A stretch of 64,000 bases of DNA from Anisakis pegreffii (GCA_035041965.1 JAPYMA010000662.1:17286-81285); one strand, 5' to 3'; positions 13,499 through 25,416 are shown, numbered from the stretch's first letter. The notes: generated by a model from the sequence alone, not told the origin. Translations and numbers: made by a program.

Positions 13499-14018
13499 TT
13501 AATTCATAACTGCAAATTAGGTGTAAATCGAATTTCGTAATTCAAATATGGCACCTTCATTCTTCACCAATGTGAAACGATCACGATGAGATAAGACAGG
13601 TAAACGATTAACTTTTTGATGATTAAAATATTGCGGCGTCTTGTTGCCTTGTGTCGTTGACCTCATTCTCTAACAGACACCGCCAATCATTACGACGTTG
13701 AGTATTTTCAGTGAATGAACACTCATATGGTGGTGGGGCTGCAAATAAACAAAAATAGCCGACGTAAAAATAAACGTTCAATTCAATTTGATCGTATGAT
13801 TCACACCTTGCTGCACAAGATACACTAATTGCTGATTAGAATCATCAACTCACCCTCATAAACAACCAGTTTGGCGGGTATGCTATCGACTGGACGGTAC
13901 CTTTGAGCCACTTGTACAGCGGCTGGACATGCTGCAATGCAATTCGTTTGAAACAAAATTACTGTCTTTTATCAGTTTATGATATATTATAGACTAATAT
14001 AAGTATAAATAAATAAAT

Positions 14019-14081
<63 letters not shown>

Positions 14082-15919
14082 ATTTATTAGAATAATGCAA
14101 CCATGATCGATTTTGGGTGCACCGATATCAGCTGATCCAGAAACAATGCATATAGAATTTCAACCACAAATATCGCTCGCAGCCTACGCTGGAAGGTTTC
14201 AAGAAGGCAATAAATTGAGTTTTCCCGATTGTTGCTTGATTTTCGACGCACCAAGTAAAACTGATTAATTTCATCATAAGAAAACAATATGCAAAATGTC
14301 GAAGCAACCGAACCACATGTCGAGCTCTGTGAACGTTTCAGAAGGACAGAAAGCGCTTGCTGCTAAGCATTTACTTTTATTGTTCGATTTTTTAAAACTC
14401 TATCCTTCGATTTTTAGCACACAATGCAAAAACCACTCTCATTTGTTACGACAATTATCCATATAATCTTGCCATAATGTCTGAGGACTGACTCCTCCAC
14501 TAAGTCTCATTACTATCCAAATCAACACACTCTAATGTATCACAATCGACCTCTTGATGAAAGACTAAGAAAAGTAATGTGCCGCTAGTTGTACCCCTTA
14601 TATGGCATGAAAATTAATGAACACGACTTTCATTCGCCACATTTTTGGTTGAAATCGGCCGGATAGTCTTTAACATTAAACAAAAACGAATCGTTCCTGC
14701 CTTATATACCAAAAATCACAGAGCAAAATCCAGAAAACGAATAACGAAGAAAAATACTCAATTTACTGCCTTACTAAAAAATTTGAGTGCTTTAGGCTAG
14801 CTCTGGAAAATAATTTTTGACTGAAATTTTACACCAACTGATTTTTAACTAACAAGAATGGGCCGCCAATTCCAAAATGACTTGCCAAGAAAAGTTTTTT
14901 TCGGGGTGGGACTTAATACACCTTATTTCCTCGAGTGGTGGGACACGAGGTTTCCAGAACCTTTTTCCTCCTATAAAATATTGCCGCCCTCTTTATATAT
15001 GTACAGTAATAAATCATGATATAATAAATAGCACCACCACTAAAACTGAGGATTGCTGAGGATTCAGTTCGGCTGTGACAATTTCGTACAAGAAATACCT
15101 GTCAGCGAAGAAACTATTGAATTGATAATACTGGTCAAGAATACGAACTGCGAAGTGGTGGATGATAAGAACAGGAAGAGCCGATCCAATGAGTATGCAT
15201 TATAAATCAATGAAAAAAACTAAACAAGGCCAACTTTCTTACCAGATTTAGACGAATTCATCGGACAAAACGTCAAATTTTTACAGATACACATCGTTAA
15301 CACGATTATCAATACAACGCTACCGATCGAACCAATTATTATCACGACAAGATAACTGCAACAAAAACATTGATTGCCGTTTTAGAATGGCCTATCGATG
15401 GTGATCAGTGAAAACGGAGATTTACCACCATTCCATAAAATTTTAACATTAACGATTTGTTTATTTAAGGAAATTAGGTTGCTGTAGTATACTGTGTTGT
15501 AAAAATGAATGGTGGGCAGCCTTCAGGGAGCAGTTAGAACGGATCAAAACCAAGTACTTTTTGATGAATTGCCGCCGAAGTTCAGCTGCTTGTTCAGCCT
15601 CCATTACAGTTAAATGCTCTTCGGAGCAACAGTAATAACTTCCTGGTACAACATGTGATGGACAACAAAATTTTTCACTGATATCATCTTTGAAATCAGG
15701 ACATATTTTACGCTTACTGCTCACTGTTGATTGTTTTGTGGAAGTTAATGAAGATTCACTAGGGCATATAACTGCATTTGCATGACGAATGAATAGAATA
15801 ATTGATAATAACAGATAACGATAGATGCAAACGAAACGCTCGCTCGGACTGAATATATTGACTGACAACGATATAGATGTTGCAACATATAATATTAATG
15901 AGGATACCATTCTTCGCAT
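13499..15919 (-). CDS. Shisa-like single-pass membrane protein
   Basis: Exons 15919-15558, 15355-15243, 13931-13854 and possibly an 11-nt terminal exon 13509-13499. The N-terminus is hydrophobic (signal peptide MVSSLILYVATSISLSV or a later hydrophobic run). The ectodomain has KRKICPDF, EKFCCPS and GSYYCCSEEH, a C-CP-CC-CC pattern as in Shisa. It is followed by VIIIGSIGSVVLIIVLTMCI (TM), a Cys-rich juxtamembrane stretch CKNLTFCPM, and a conserved-looking tail ACPAAVQVAQRY...DSIPAKLVVYE. Phases 2, 1, 1 fit. Shisa proteins act at the ER or surface on Wnt/FGF or glutamate receptors; the nematode role is unknown. The mRNA start is probably the acceptor GTTTCAG at 15930, 10 nt before ATG. The terminal exon (VMN-stop) is a guess. 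The Shisa assignment is from the Cys pattern plus TM and is less sure than the exons. Confidence 0.65.
14022..14080. repeat. (TA)n dinucleotide run
   Basis: Nearly uninterrupted TA/AT for close to 60 bases. It lies just upstream (plus-strand right side) of the third Shisa-like exon, inside that gene's intron. Confidence 0.95.
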
Positions 15920-15928
15920 TGCTTTTGA

Positions 15929-15936
15929 TCTGAAAC
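15929..15936 (-). promoter_or_regulatory. Probable spliced-leader acceptor of the Shisa-like gene
   Basis: The minus strand reads TGTTTCAG, then ATCAAAAGCA, then the ATG at 15919. The acceptor just upstream of the start, with no recognisable upstream coding exon, fits trans-splicing. A cis-spliced leader exon is not excluded. Confidence 0.45.
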
Positions 15937-16337
15937 ATTAGGAGAGAGTTAGATCTCATGGTCGTTCAGATATTTGATTGTAGTTGGTTGTAAGGATCTG
16001 GGGAGCCAATCCCGGTTATATAGCGAAATAAACTAAAATATTTCTTACTTCAGCAAAAATTTGTGCTGAATATTTCTAATAATTAATTAAAGTTGAATGA
16101 TATTACGACCAATTATTCTCTTAATTGTGAACACCTTATTGTCTGTTGATTTAAATATAAGAAAGATACTGATTAAAATTTTGAAATTATTAAATACAAA
16201 CTGAACAACGAATAACAGCGAGGACTATTTCTAGTATCAAACTTACGAATTAACAATTTTCGAATAGTAATGATAGGATGATTATACTAATAATCAAGCG
16301 ATAGTAATGAAAAGAAATAATAACGATATGTTGAATG

Positions 16338-16685
16338 GCCCAAACCACGGCCTCTCAACCAGAGCTCGCACCCCTAAGAGGTGCGAGATGGTATTCGAGG
16401 GATTGCGAGATAAGGTACATTAAAGGTATAAGGTACTTTTTTGTACATTAAAGTCGGCGAGGACGGAATCTAACGCATACATGTGTAATAAAGTATGCAA
16501 GGATGGACTTTAACGAATATATTTTTGAAAATGCTAGAACGTACTTTAATGGTATACACTTATCTACACTACAGGCACCCACTTTAGTGGATGAGAGATA
16601 CAAAGCGGATGTTGTGAGGGGTTCGAGGATATCTTAAAATTTTCTAAGGGGTATGAGGAGAAAGTTGAGAACCACTGGTCTAAAC
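16338..16685. mobile_element. hAT MITE with 8-bp target duplication
   Basis: The 332-bp element 16346-16677 has a right end that, reverse complemented, starts CAGTGGTTCTCAAC, the classic hAT terminus. The left end is a decayed form (CACGGCCTCTCAAC). Flanks GCCCAAAC (16338-16345) and GTCTAAAC (16678-16685) match at 6 of 8 positions, both differences C/T. Subterminal CGCACCCCTAAG-type motifs repeat at both ends. A half copy is at 27770-27895. Confidence 0.75.
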
Positions 16686-16852
16686 AATGCGTAGACAAAG
16701 GTGATGTTGCAGGACGTTTCGGCGCATCTAAACTTGACCACCAGTGGTATTCTCGTTCCACTATACCAATTCACTAACAACCATGATATTGCCTAATTCA
16801 CTAAAAGCATGGTATTGTACGCATCTAATCATCGGTTGTATTGTTCCTATTA

Positions 16853-17136
16853 GTGTGGTGCAGGGATCGCGAATTTCGGGGATCCCGTTGCCGAATCACC
16901 GTCCTCGATTTTCTTCTAGCTGACGACATTTTCGAGGCTCCCGATTAAAGAATTTCGTTTCCAGTTTTCCCGTTCCCGACTTTTTTCCGTCCCTGCAATA
17001 CTAATAATCGGGAAATTTCGGAGATCCCGTTCTCGAATCTCCTTTCTCGTCCCCGACAACTTTCGAGCCGATTACATTTTCCGGGTCCCTGAGTGCAAAA
17101 TTTCGTTCCCGACTTTTTTCCGTCCCCGCACCACAC
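16853..17136. mobile_element. GTGTGGTGC-ended element with two tandem internal units
   Basis: Left end GTGTGGTGCAGGGA and right end TCCCCGCACCACAC are inverted repeats enclosing 284 bp. Inside, two related units each contain GGGATCCCGTT or GAGATCCCGTT, a C(T)CGA..CTCC stretch and CCCGACTTTTTTCCGTCCC. The same family is at 6322-6773. Confidence 0.6.
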
Positions 17137-17870
17137 AGATTCCTATACGGTTAAAGCTGAAGCTTTCTATCGAAAGGTCCCGCAACATCACTTCTCCCCA
17201 TACGTCATTCAAGATGTCCTTAATATTATTACTATTCATTATAATTAATATTACCAATTATTGTAATTATCAACTATCATAATTGTAATTAGTTGTAATC
17301 ATAATCGAAACGTTGTAATAATTATTATTATCATATCGCTACTCATCAAATTTAATCTACTTCATACGACTTCTACATTAAAATCCGTCATTCTGTAATA
17401 CCTCAACATAGCGTCAGCATAACAAACAATTATGGGAATTGGAACAAGCTGGAAGATGACAAAACAAAAAACAATCAAACAATCAGATTTAGTTTGCATG
17501 AATTCGCCGATCGCTACTCACGCACATAACTAGTCAGCTAAAATGAAACAAACGTAAACTATTATATAAACGGGAACCACTTATAAAGACAGCAGAGACG
17601 AATTCCAAACAGCAACAACAAATAATACTACTCATTTTAGCAATCTTCTGCTGTTATGAATGAATGAATAAATAAATCAATTGATTGTGAGTAGTCTGTT
17701 GTGGATTAGTCGTTGATGTTATACGTGCCTCTTCAGTGAAAAGCAGATATGAGGAATATAATGAGCACGAATGCCTTAGGGTGATTTTGAAAATGGGGAT
17801 GTATATATGCACATTGTATCTATCTATAACCATAGCCGAATAGAAACGAAACTCGAAGTGGATAGACATA

Positions 17871-18224
17871 ATGGATGAAGTAAGTCTATTTGAACACTGT
17901 TACATTAAAGCAAGCACTAGGATTGTGAACTGCGAGACAAGCAGAGACGCAAAGAACGAAACGGATAACGAACGCGTTGAATCGATCGATGCATCCATCC
18001 ATCCACCCGATCTTGCTGCGCTCCGCTCATTCGAAGATAAACAGCAATACGTAAACAGTAGAAAGCATTCCAAGCTGAATAGGTTCTTTTCACGTTTAGC
18101 GATCGATCTCCTTAAACCGCTACCCTCAGGGATATTCAATTTCGAAGTTATTCTAACGAAGGAGGTCTTCGAGAAGTGGGGTGTGCTTCTCTTAGAATTT
18201 TCCAGGTCACTGAATAATTGCTAA
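17871..18224 (+). CDS. Unrecognised ORF, 117 codons
   Basis: ATG-initiated frame starting MDEVSLFEHCYIKASTRI, mostly hydrophilic and without repeats (ASIHPPDLAALRSFEDKQQY, SKLNRFFSRLAIDLLKPLP). Length is unusual for chance in DNA this AT-rich. A consensus donor (GAA|GTAAGT) follows the third codon, so the real exon, if any, might be much shorter. No family recognised. Confidence 0.25.
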   Translation: MDEVSLFEHCYIKASTRIVNCETSRDAKNETDNERVESIDASIHPPDLAALRSFEDKQQYVNSRKHSKLNRFFSRLAIDLLKPLPSGIFNFEVILTKEVFEKWGVLLLEFSRSLNNC

Positions 18225-19277
18225 GTGCGTAAGCTTACTCATGTCAGTTTGCAGAATCTTTCCTATTTGGGTAGAATCATCTGACGGTGAATGGATTCAT
18301 GCGTATCCCCTGTTTATTAGTATCAGTGTTGAGGGCTGCATTCGTGGCAAGAAGTGTATTAGTGAACAACTAAGTAAACAATGACAATCCTTTACGTCCA
18401 CCATAATCTAATCGTCCACGTTAAGGATCTGTTATGTGTACTTTCACTAGCAAGGTTAAGCTGAAAGATTCATCAGCAGGATGATGTCCGTGATTGATAT
18501 GTTTGCTCTAATAAATTGTCTAGAAAAGAACATGAGTCAAAAGATACTTTATACAAGAGCTGAAACCGTTGGGCGAAAAACGGGAAAGATCAACTATTCG
18601 TAATGTGCACAACTCTTACAATTAATCACCACAAAATGATGATTAAAGAAATCGCTCATTTTTTCTATCGCATGTGAAACACTGACACGCACTATAGCCT
18701 GGATATGTACCTCAGGGGTGAAGAATAAGGCAGTAGGTTATTCGAAATCAATCGGAATCTATCGCAAATCATTAATTTCCACAAAGAGCCGAATAAATGA
18801 ACAAACAGATGAGATGATTTAAATGCATTCTCGCGTACTTCTATGAATTCTGCATTCACTAGCAATATCGTTTGTATCGAAAGAAAGCAGATAAAATTAT
18901 TTCACTTTAAAAAGTTATACGACATAATTGGGCAGTAAAGTACCGTGAATGCTTGCGCTTATGATTGCTAAAGAGCATTTTCAAAAATGCAATTGAAACA
19001 TGCGTCATTTAAAAGAGAATCAAGCAAACGATCAGAAAATTTATTCTTTGAACGAAATTGAGGGTCGACTCAATCAATGATGAGCTGATAAATCTGTGAA
19101 ATGTAATAATGTAAATAATTGTACTTGTTAATTTATTCTTTGACTTGTTGAAAGTGAATGATGTTCTTGCAAATGAATTGTCGAATGGTTCAAATAAAGG
19201 TCAAACATAGAAGCGCATTAAATTGATTTGAAGTTCACCAGTTAAAATGAAAATCAATGAAAAATTTTTTGAGAGTT
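18225..19277. other. No feature seen
   Basis: Intergenic AT-rich DNA upstream of the PAN gene's first exon. No open frames of note, no splice-bounded exon, no inverted repeat recognised. Confidence 0.5.
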
Positions 19278-19338
19278 TCATTATTATTACCATTATCATT
19301 ACCATTTACTATTAGTACTATTAGTATCATTAATAATA

Positions 19339-19382
<44 letters not shown>

Positions 19383-19400
19383 TATTATTATTATTATTCA
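19278..19400. repeat. AAT/ATT microsatellite
   Basis: ATTATT and AATAATAAT triplet runs, again with both orientations adjacent. Confidence 0.85.
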
Positions 19401-19835
19401 GTTGATAATAATTCAGTTGATTGTTAATAACAATCACCGATGCTGTCAATAACAATTGTTCAGTTGTTAATAACAATGTTGTTAACATTGTTAATAATAA
19501 TTCAGTTGATCACTGTAAACGGATGCTCAATGGAAAGGTGGATTTATGAGTTATTATGAAACGTGCCGAAGATGTGACCCAAATTTGAATCATTTATCCA
19601 AATGTAATAATAAGTTCATAAACTCAATACTCCAATGAGTGAAACATCTATCTCATTTCAAGGTGTATTATTGTGGATGTTGTTATTGATCGAACGATTA
19701 GATATTGTTTTGTTTGTGTCCTTATTACAAGACTCATAAATCCATCTTCACATATTCATTTGAATACTGCCAAATTTCATTCAGTGAACAACACTATCAT
19801 TAAATATATCTGAAAAGGTGCTTTAATGAACAAGG

Positions 19836-22800
19836 ATGGGTTCTAAGTTCTGGTTGTTACAACTGCTGTTATTTATCTGCATCGTTTTTGTTATTCCAAA
19901 ATCGCGATGTAAGTATGATGTTTTGATGTTGATCTGTGCTTCTATATGTTAGAGTGGCTTAGAAAATGAAGCGTATCAGATCGTTCCTCCGCGGATTGCG
20001 GACAATTTCATTTCCAGTGCGTGTAAAGTATTCAAAATTTGAGAGGGATGCATCAAGGCTGAGGTGAGGTTGGGAATTGAATGATTTTTTCGATGTCCAA
20101 CGGTCCAACACATTATCGGCAACCACCGAAATTCGGTGGTAAATGACAACACAAATTTTGAGCATCGGTTGATGATGACCAAAGTTCGGTTTGCCGAGGC
20201 CATCGACCGGTCAGTCATTTTCGGCATCGGTCTTTAACCACCGATTTTCCGTTGCCACCGAAAGTCGACCCTATTCGGATTCGGTCGTTGGTAACAAAAT
20301 TCTGTGCTCTCCGATTTTCGATGGCCACGGAAGATAGTCATTACAGTATTCGGTCGGTGGTCACCGATAGCCAAATGTTGAAATGACTGTCTTGGTACTC
20401 CTTAACCGAACAGTCAGTTTTGATTTTGGTCAGAGGCCATTGATCCAACTTTAGTTGTAGGGGTCGCTGAATGATCCGGAAAACCCATCCGATATGCGCA
20501 ATACACATGATGCACTGCGCAACAAGATTTCTCGTTTTTATAAAGCACCGAATGCGACTGCTTAAAGAACTACTGTTGTTCCTCATCTCGCGTGTTCTCC
20601 ATGTAAATTTGACGGTATATAAGTCAGCTTTTCTCGCATGGGCATTCGTAACTGCAGATTTTATTAAGAAATGCATGATGTGTTTCTGTTCATCTATTTT
20701 ATAATTTCATTAATGCGGTTGGGATTGCCCAGGAAGATAACAGCAGCAAGACGTTACAAATGATGCTAATGAAGCAGCTTGTAACGAGCTCGAAAGGTAA
20801 TGACTCGATGCTCTTGGCAACGCGAAATTGTCAGATGAGAAGAAATTTGCAATTCATTGCAATCAGTCAACTTGAAAAAAGAATAAGAACGAGAGCGAAT
20901 TTGTAGGTAGCTTTTTCAATAAGATTCGAACCGTTTTTGACACCATATCCTTACTCGAACTCAAACATTATTCAAACATTCTCGGATAAATTACTCGAAC
21001 TCAAGTCGAAAGAGACTTTCGAAACATGATCGCAAGAGGAGCATACGGGAAAAATTTTAGAATTAATCACGGATGACCTCTGTCGCATGATAGCGGATCG
21101 ATGATGTATCAAATGCATTCGCTAATATGATGTTTGTTTTCCTCATCTTTAGCCCGAGGTATTTGATAATTAATTGTTCACTCTTCTCATACAAAAACAC
21201 TCGATCTGTTTCTATCCCATCTGCTCGTTATACATTATCCCCATAAGCAATGTATACTTATCCTATAACCCCGTCTTTGTCGCACCGCCATCTTGCACAG
21301 TACCTCCATACACTGTCTCAGGGTTGTTTTCTGTGTACTTCTGGCGCAATAAGCGACAAACCCTTCCCCAGATCCATATGTTTGTGATTGTCATCTATCA
21401 CGCCCTTCTCCTCGGGTTTGTCTATATTAATCATTGTAAAAATCAATCAGTTCCAGAGTTGGTTGCTCTTCTTTCACCCCCCCTCCCTCCGATTGCGATA
21501 CAATCTCCGCCAGGCACAATCTGCGTACGGTATTGATTCCTTATCAACTATTTGTTATGCAATCCTCGCTATCGCACAAACTCCGTGAAACATCGAATTG
21601 TCATCAACTTCCATTTTTATTATTCGCTGATTGACATCGAATTTTTTGCTGCGCACACTCGTCGTGCATTATTCACCTGTTCATTCTCCCATTCATTCCA
21701 TCCAATAAACCAATTTATGCAACTTTCTCCTTCGTCCGATAACTCCTTTGTAACTGTTGCGTTGCATTCACAATTACTATCATGACATGAATTCTACTGC
21801 AACGACAGTAATTTCGAAAAGCAGCCATGATATCTATCACAAGAACTGACGGCGCTTTGTCGAGAAGTTCAAATGGAAGTGTAACGGCATATGGTTCCTG
21901 CAAGGCGAGGAAAGAGGACCATCCAGACTGTTTGAAAGAATAGAACGATCTTTCAAATGAAATGCCATCGGCTGATAGGAATTCTTTAAGAGTGCTTTAG
22001 AAAACCAAAATTTCTGCTCTTCTAAACAGCTACCCAAACTGCCGGAATAAGAAACTCAATTTCCTCAAAATAAAAAGCCATTTTAAGAATTATAGTTAAT
22101 AATGGTCATATTAAAAGAGGAATTGAGATGATTAAAGATTTCATTAAGGAACGCATAGTATAAGATGATGGGCAACTTCATCTCTCTCTGAGGTTATTTT
22201 TCTGAGGTTACAAATCGCATTAGATGCTTTGTAAAGTCGAGAAATCTCGTTTCACAAGGCAAACGAGCAACAGGACAACGTTCTCTACGTTGAATAGGAA
22301 CTTATAAGTTAATCTTGGGAGCAAACTTCAAAGCAAACCTTCAGCGACCCTTCAAACTTTTTACATCGAACTAAAATTTTGTATGAATATTTTGCTCTTA
22401 AATGGCACTCAACTGAAGCTAGATATCACAAACTTGCTTTTTCAACACATCTGTCGACCATTATTTCATACTTACGACATTCATGTTGCAGATTCAGCAT
22501 GTTTCGAGATGGCAGCTCATCACTGTATTGATAATATACAGCCAATTTTCGAAATGCTCTATGTCAATGCTTACCAATGTATGGATCAGTGTATGCACAT
22601 GGGGAACAATAATCAATCGAACGTAATTTACATTCAATATTTGTATAATCAATAACTGTGCGCAACAATAAAACTACACAAAGACGAGAACGTCATTTTC
22701 TGAGGCAGATTTGTAGGTAGAACCTAGAAGTAAACATTTTTTCGCCGCTAGGCACCATTCTTTTGCAGATGATCCTGATTTCTTCGATTCATATGGAGAT

Positions 22801-23624
22801 CGTCTGATTTTTAGACTTTTCATTGCGCCTACAGGTAATATAGTTTCCAGCTTGCGTGTGAATGAAAAGCCGACTTTTTCATGCGATGAAATTCAGATGT
22901 TTTAGCCACCAGTTGCAAGAAAACGGCACATGCTCTGTATAAAAAAGTTCATTTTCGAATTCTACGCACAAAACTGTCCCAGAAAATGATCTTCCCCTTT
23001 TGTGTAATTGTTTCTGTTGCACAATATGATCATTCCAGATGGCTTTACAGTTAGGCTATTTAAACATCGCTCTAAGCCACCGCCAGAATGTGCTTCCTTT
23101 TGCATGCTCATACTGTAAAAATAGAAACTGTGCCAATGACAACAGCAATAAGAATAGTTTTATTATTTTCACTTGCACATGCACTTGGTGAAATTAAGGG
23201 ATGTGAATCATTCATTTATGATCTATCGAAAAAAAGTTGTCGGTTGTATGCCCAAGATGGATTCAAAGCGCCAGCAATAATATATCCAGCAAGTGAATAT
23301 GATTACTATAAGCGCAATAGTGTGTGTATCAACGTCAAAGGTCAGTTATCTAGCAGGTTAACTCATTTAGATAACCTATCGTTCACTTTCAACTACTTAC
23401 TTCCTACGTCAGTGATTCCCAAAGGTGAAGGAGATGGAAGAATTCTCCCCTGGGAGGAATTTGTCACTCTTGAACGAGGAGCCGGGGGGGGGAAAGGGTT
23501 GCGATCTACCATACGACCAGAGGGAGGCACTGATTAATGCATAATTCCTGAATCCGATCATACAGTTATTGATGATTTCATTAGCAGCAATATCGACAGT
23601 TTAATAATGAAAATAAATACTTAA
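19836..23624 (+). CDS. Secreted single PAN/apple-domain protein, four exons
   Basis: Exons 19836-19908, 22492-22622, 23199-23340 and 23566-23624 give 134 residues with agreeing phases (1, 0, 1). Exon 1 is a clear signal peptide (MGSKFWLLQLLLFICIVFVI) ending at a consensus donor (GTAAGTATG). The mature part has seven Cys: SAC, HHC, AYQCMDQCM, KGCESFIYDLSKKSCRLYA and NSVC. The C-x3-C helix followed by C-x-SF-x-YD and a C-x-LY strand is the PAN/apple fold, a carbohydrate- or protein-binding module common in nematode matrix proteins. The acceptor of exon 3 (AAATTAAG) is weak but resembles others used in this window. Intron 2 contains a family A MITE. AATAAA overlaps the last codons. Exon 4 is the least certain. 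Partner unknown. Confidence 0.6.
20090..20425. repeat. GGTCACC/CACCGA-rich repeat fragment
   Basis: Contains CGGCAACCACCGAAATTCGG, CAAATTTTGAGCATCGG, CGGTTTGCCGA and CGGTCGGTGGTCACCGATAG, all shared with the nucleolin intron element at 53554-54140. It lies in intron 1 of the PAN gene. Ends are not clear. Confidence 0.55.
22657..23024. mobile_element. MITE family A, short copy (in PAN gene intron)
   Basis: About 368 bp. The left end reads GCGCAACAATAAAACTACAC. The right end, reverse complemented, reads GTGCAACAGAAACAATTACA. Both continue into CACAAA...ATTTTCTG. Subterminal and internal sequence matches the longer copy at 34905-35669. It sits between exons 2 and 3 of the PAN-domain gene. Confidence 0.65.
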
Positions 23625-23929
23625 AGATTCATTATTGCCATCAACTTCAATGCAATCATCGTACAAGCCCATCTCGTTTAAATTGAAAATGAGTTCAACT
23701 GGACAATCCCGACGGCCTTCAGATGACCGCTTCAATGACAATAAGAATAATCTTGTTAATAGTAATAAACAAAAATGAGAGTAAATACTGATCGAGCAAC
23801 GTGATTGCTTATGTACGTCAATAATTCGTTTTGAACAAATTTCGTTGAATATATTTACTTACTGATTATTAGTAACTGGTGTATGAATATTGAAATGTGA
23901 ATTACTGCAACTAGTTGTCCATTATCAAT

Positions 23930-24060
23930 TATATTAATAAAATTAATAATAGTAATAATAATAACAATAATAATATTAATAATAATAACTAATAAATAAT
24001 AATAACAAAATTTATAAGAATACTGATAATGCTAAAAATAATAACAATACGAAAAGTAAT
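23930..24060. repeat. AAT microsatellite, interrupted
   Basis: AATAATAATAACAATAAT-type triplets between the convergent PAN and TMEM218 genes; it probably contains both 3' ends. Confidence 0.8.
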
Positions 24061-24174
24061 AATAAATAATAATACGAGTATGTGATACGTGTGAAAAAAC
24101 AATAATAATAGCAATAAGAACAAGATTCCAATAATTATTAGACAGAACAGATAATTGTTGCAATAAGAGCCATG

Positions 24175-25416
24175 TTAGAGAGGAATGCTTCTCAAAAGTT
24201 TTTCTGATGAACAGGTGATATGATAGCGAATCGAATAAACGAATGATACGAATATGAGAACACATAAAGCAATTACCAAAACGAATCTTGAGATGAAAAT
24301 TTCATCTGGCAGATTGCCCTTAACTACATCACTTATCAAATGATTATCATCCATCGTCAACTTTTCATTGTCATTGTGGTCCTCTTCTTCGAGCATTGTT
24401 CTCAGTTCGGCACATTTATTAACGCTTTCGTCGTTCTCAGTCATCTTCATCGACATTCTTTGAAGAGGCCACACAGCAAGAAGGAATGTTAGGATACTTG
24501 CACAAATGATTAGTATCACACCGATCACCCTAAACAATATAATTATATAAATATATATACAGATGCTGATAAATAATTCGCATTTATCGCAAATGTTCAT
24601 ATTAATCATTTAGCCATACACATAGGCATATCACCGTGCACCAGTTTAGTGATTGGATTCACCCTATGCGAAGGACGTGAAGAAAAAGGATATGATTTGT
24701 GAACAGCGACTTGACATGAATGTGTGCACACGCCATAGCCAAGTTAATGCGTAAGTAAACAAACGATGTTTACTTACAACTGAAGATTCGTGAAGTGAAC
24801 ATTAAAATACTTACTAGTATAACCTGTTTCATGACATGATCAGTGACAAATATTTTGGATGGAAGAATTTCTACGGACACAGAATGTGGGGCGAAATGCT
24901 GGGATAGAACCTCCAATATCCAGTGGTTCTCATAAGGAGAAATTAAAGAGATTGGCAAGTTAATATGCCAATCTCTCTGATTGGCAAGTAAATTGATTGC
25001 ATTTTTAGAAGATATTCTTCAATGTTGTTGAATAACGTTTTCAAAGTACTTGTAACAAAGAATTGGCTCCTCTGATAACAAAAATGAATCGTTGACAAAA
25101 AAATCGGTCGCCGAACTAGTTCTTTGAGTTTGTTCTGATAAGAAATTTGAAAGTGAAAGATTGCTGAAGGGAACGGGGATAACGGTGTACCACACGGCCA
25201 AAGGGGGCAAGCAAGCTGAGAGAGTGTGTAAGAATTAATGATCGGTAATATTCAATGCCATGTGACACCATGTGTGATATTATTTTGCATGAATAGATAA
25301 AATATTCAAAATTCTAACATTTTTCTGACGTTGGCAAAGACTGTGAACAGAATCAATGTTATAATCCAAATAAAAGACACTATCAAGAAACCGATACCGA
25401 TTCCAGCGATTCGCAT
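24175..25416 (-). CDS. tmem-218: TMEM218-like ciliary transition-zone membrane protein
   Basis: Two exons, 25416-25319 and 24529-24175 (phase 2 junction restoring ATG), 150 residues; human TMEM218 has 115. Three hydrophobic helices: GIGIGFLIVSFI, then VIGVILIICASILTFLL, then ISRFVLVIALCVLIFVSF. The family's FxIxR[YF]VL start of helix 3 appears as DEIFISRFVLV, and the C-terminus EKLLRSIPL resembles the human YAKPL end. TMEM218 belongs to the MKS module that gates the base of cilia; in nematodes only sensory neurons are ciliated. Between helices 2 and 3 is an acidic loop of about 45 residues (TMLEEEDHNDNE), longer than in human. The mRNA may begin at the acceptor at 25471 (TTTTCAG), leaving a short leader with an upstream ATG. 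Convergent with the PAN gene. Identity rests on topology and short motifs. Confidence 0.7.

Noticed and set aside
21174..21785. Overlapping open frames of 66-120 codons
   Set aside because: Pyrimidine-rich sequence leaves several frames open at once; it lies in intron 1 of the PAN gene and no frame has splice or family support.
23418..23534. hAT-like pair CAGTGATTCCCAAAGG and (reverse complement) CAGTGCCTCCCTCTGG
   Set aside because: Ends are suggestive but the flanking 8-mers do not match and no second copy is seen.
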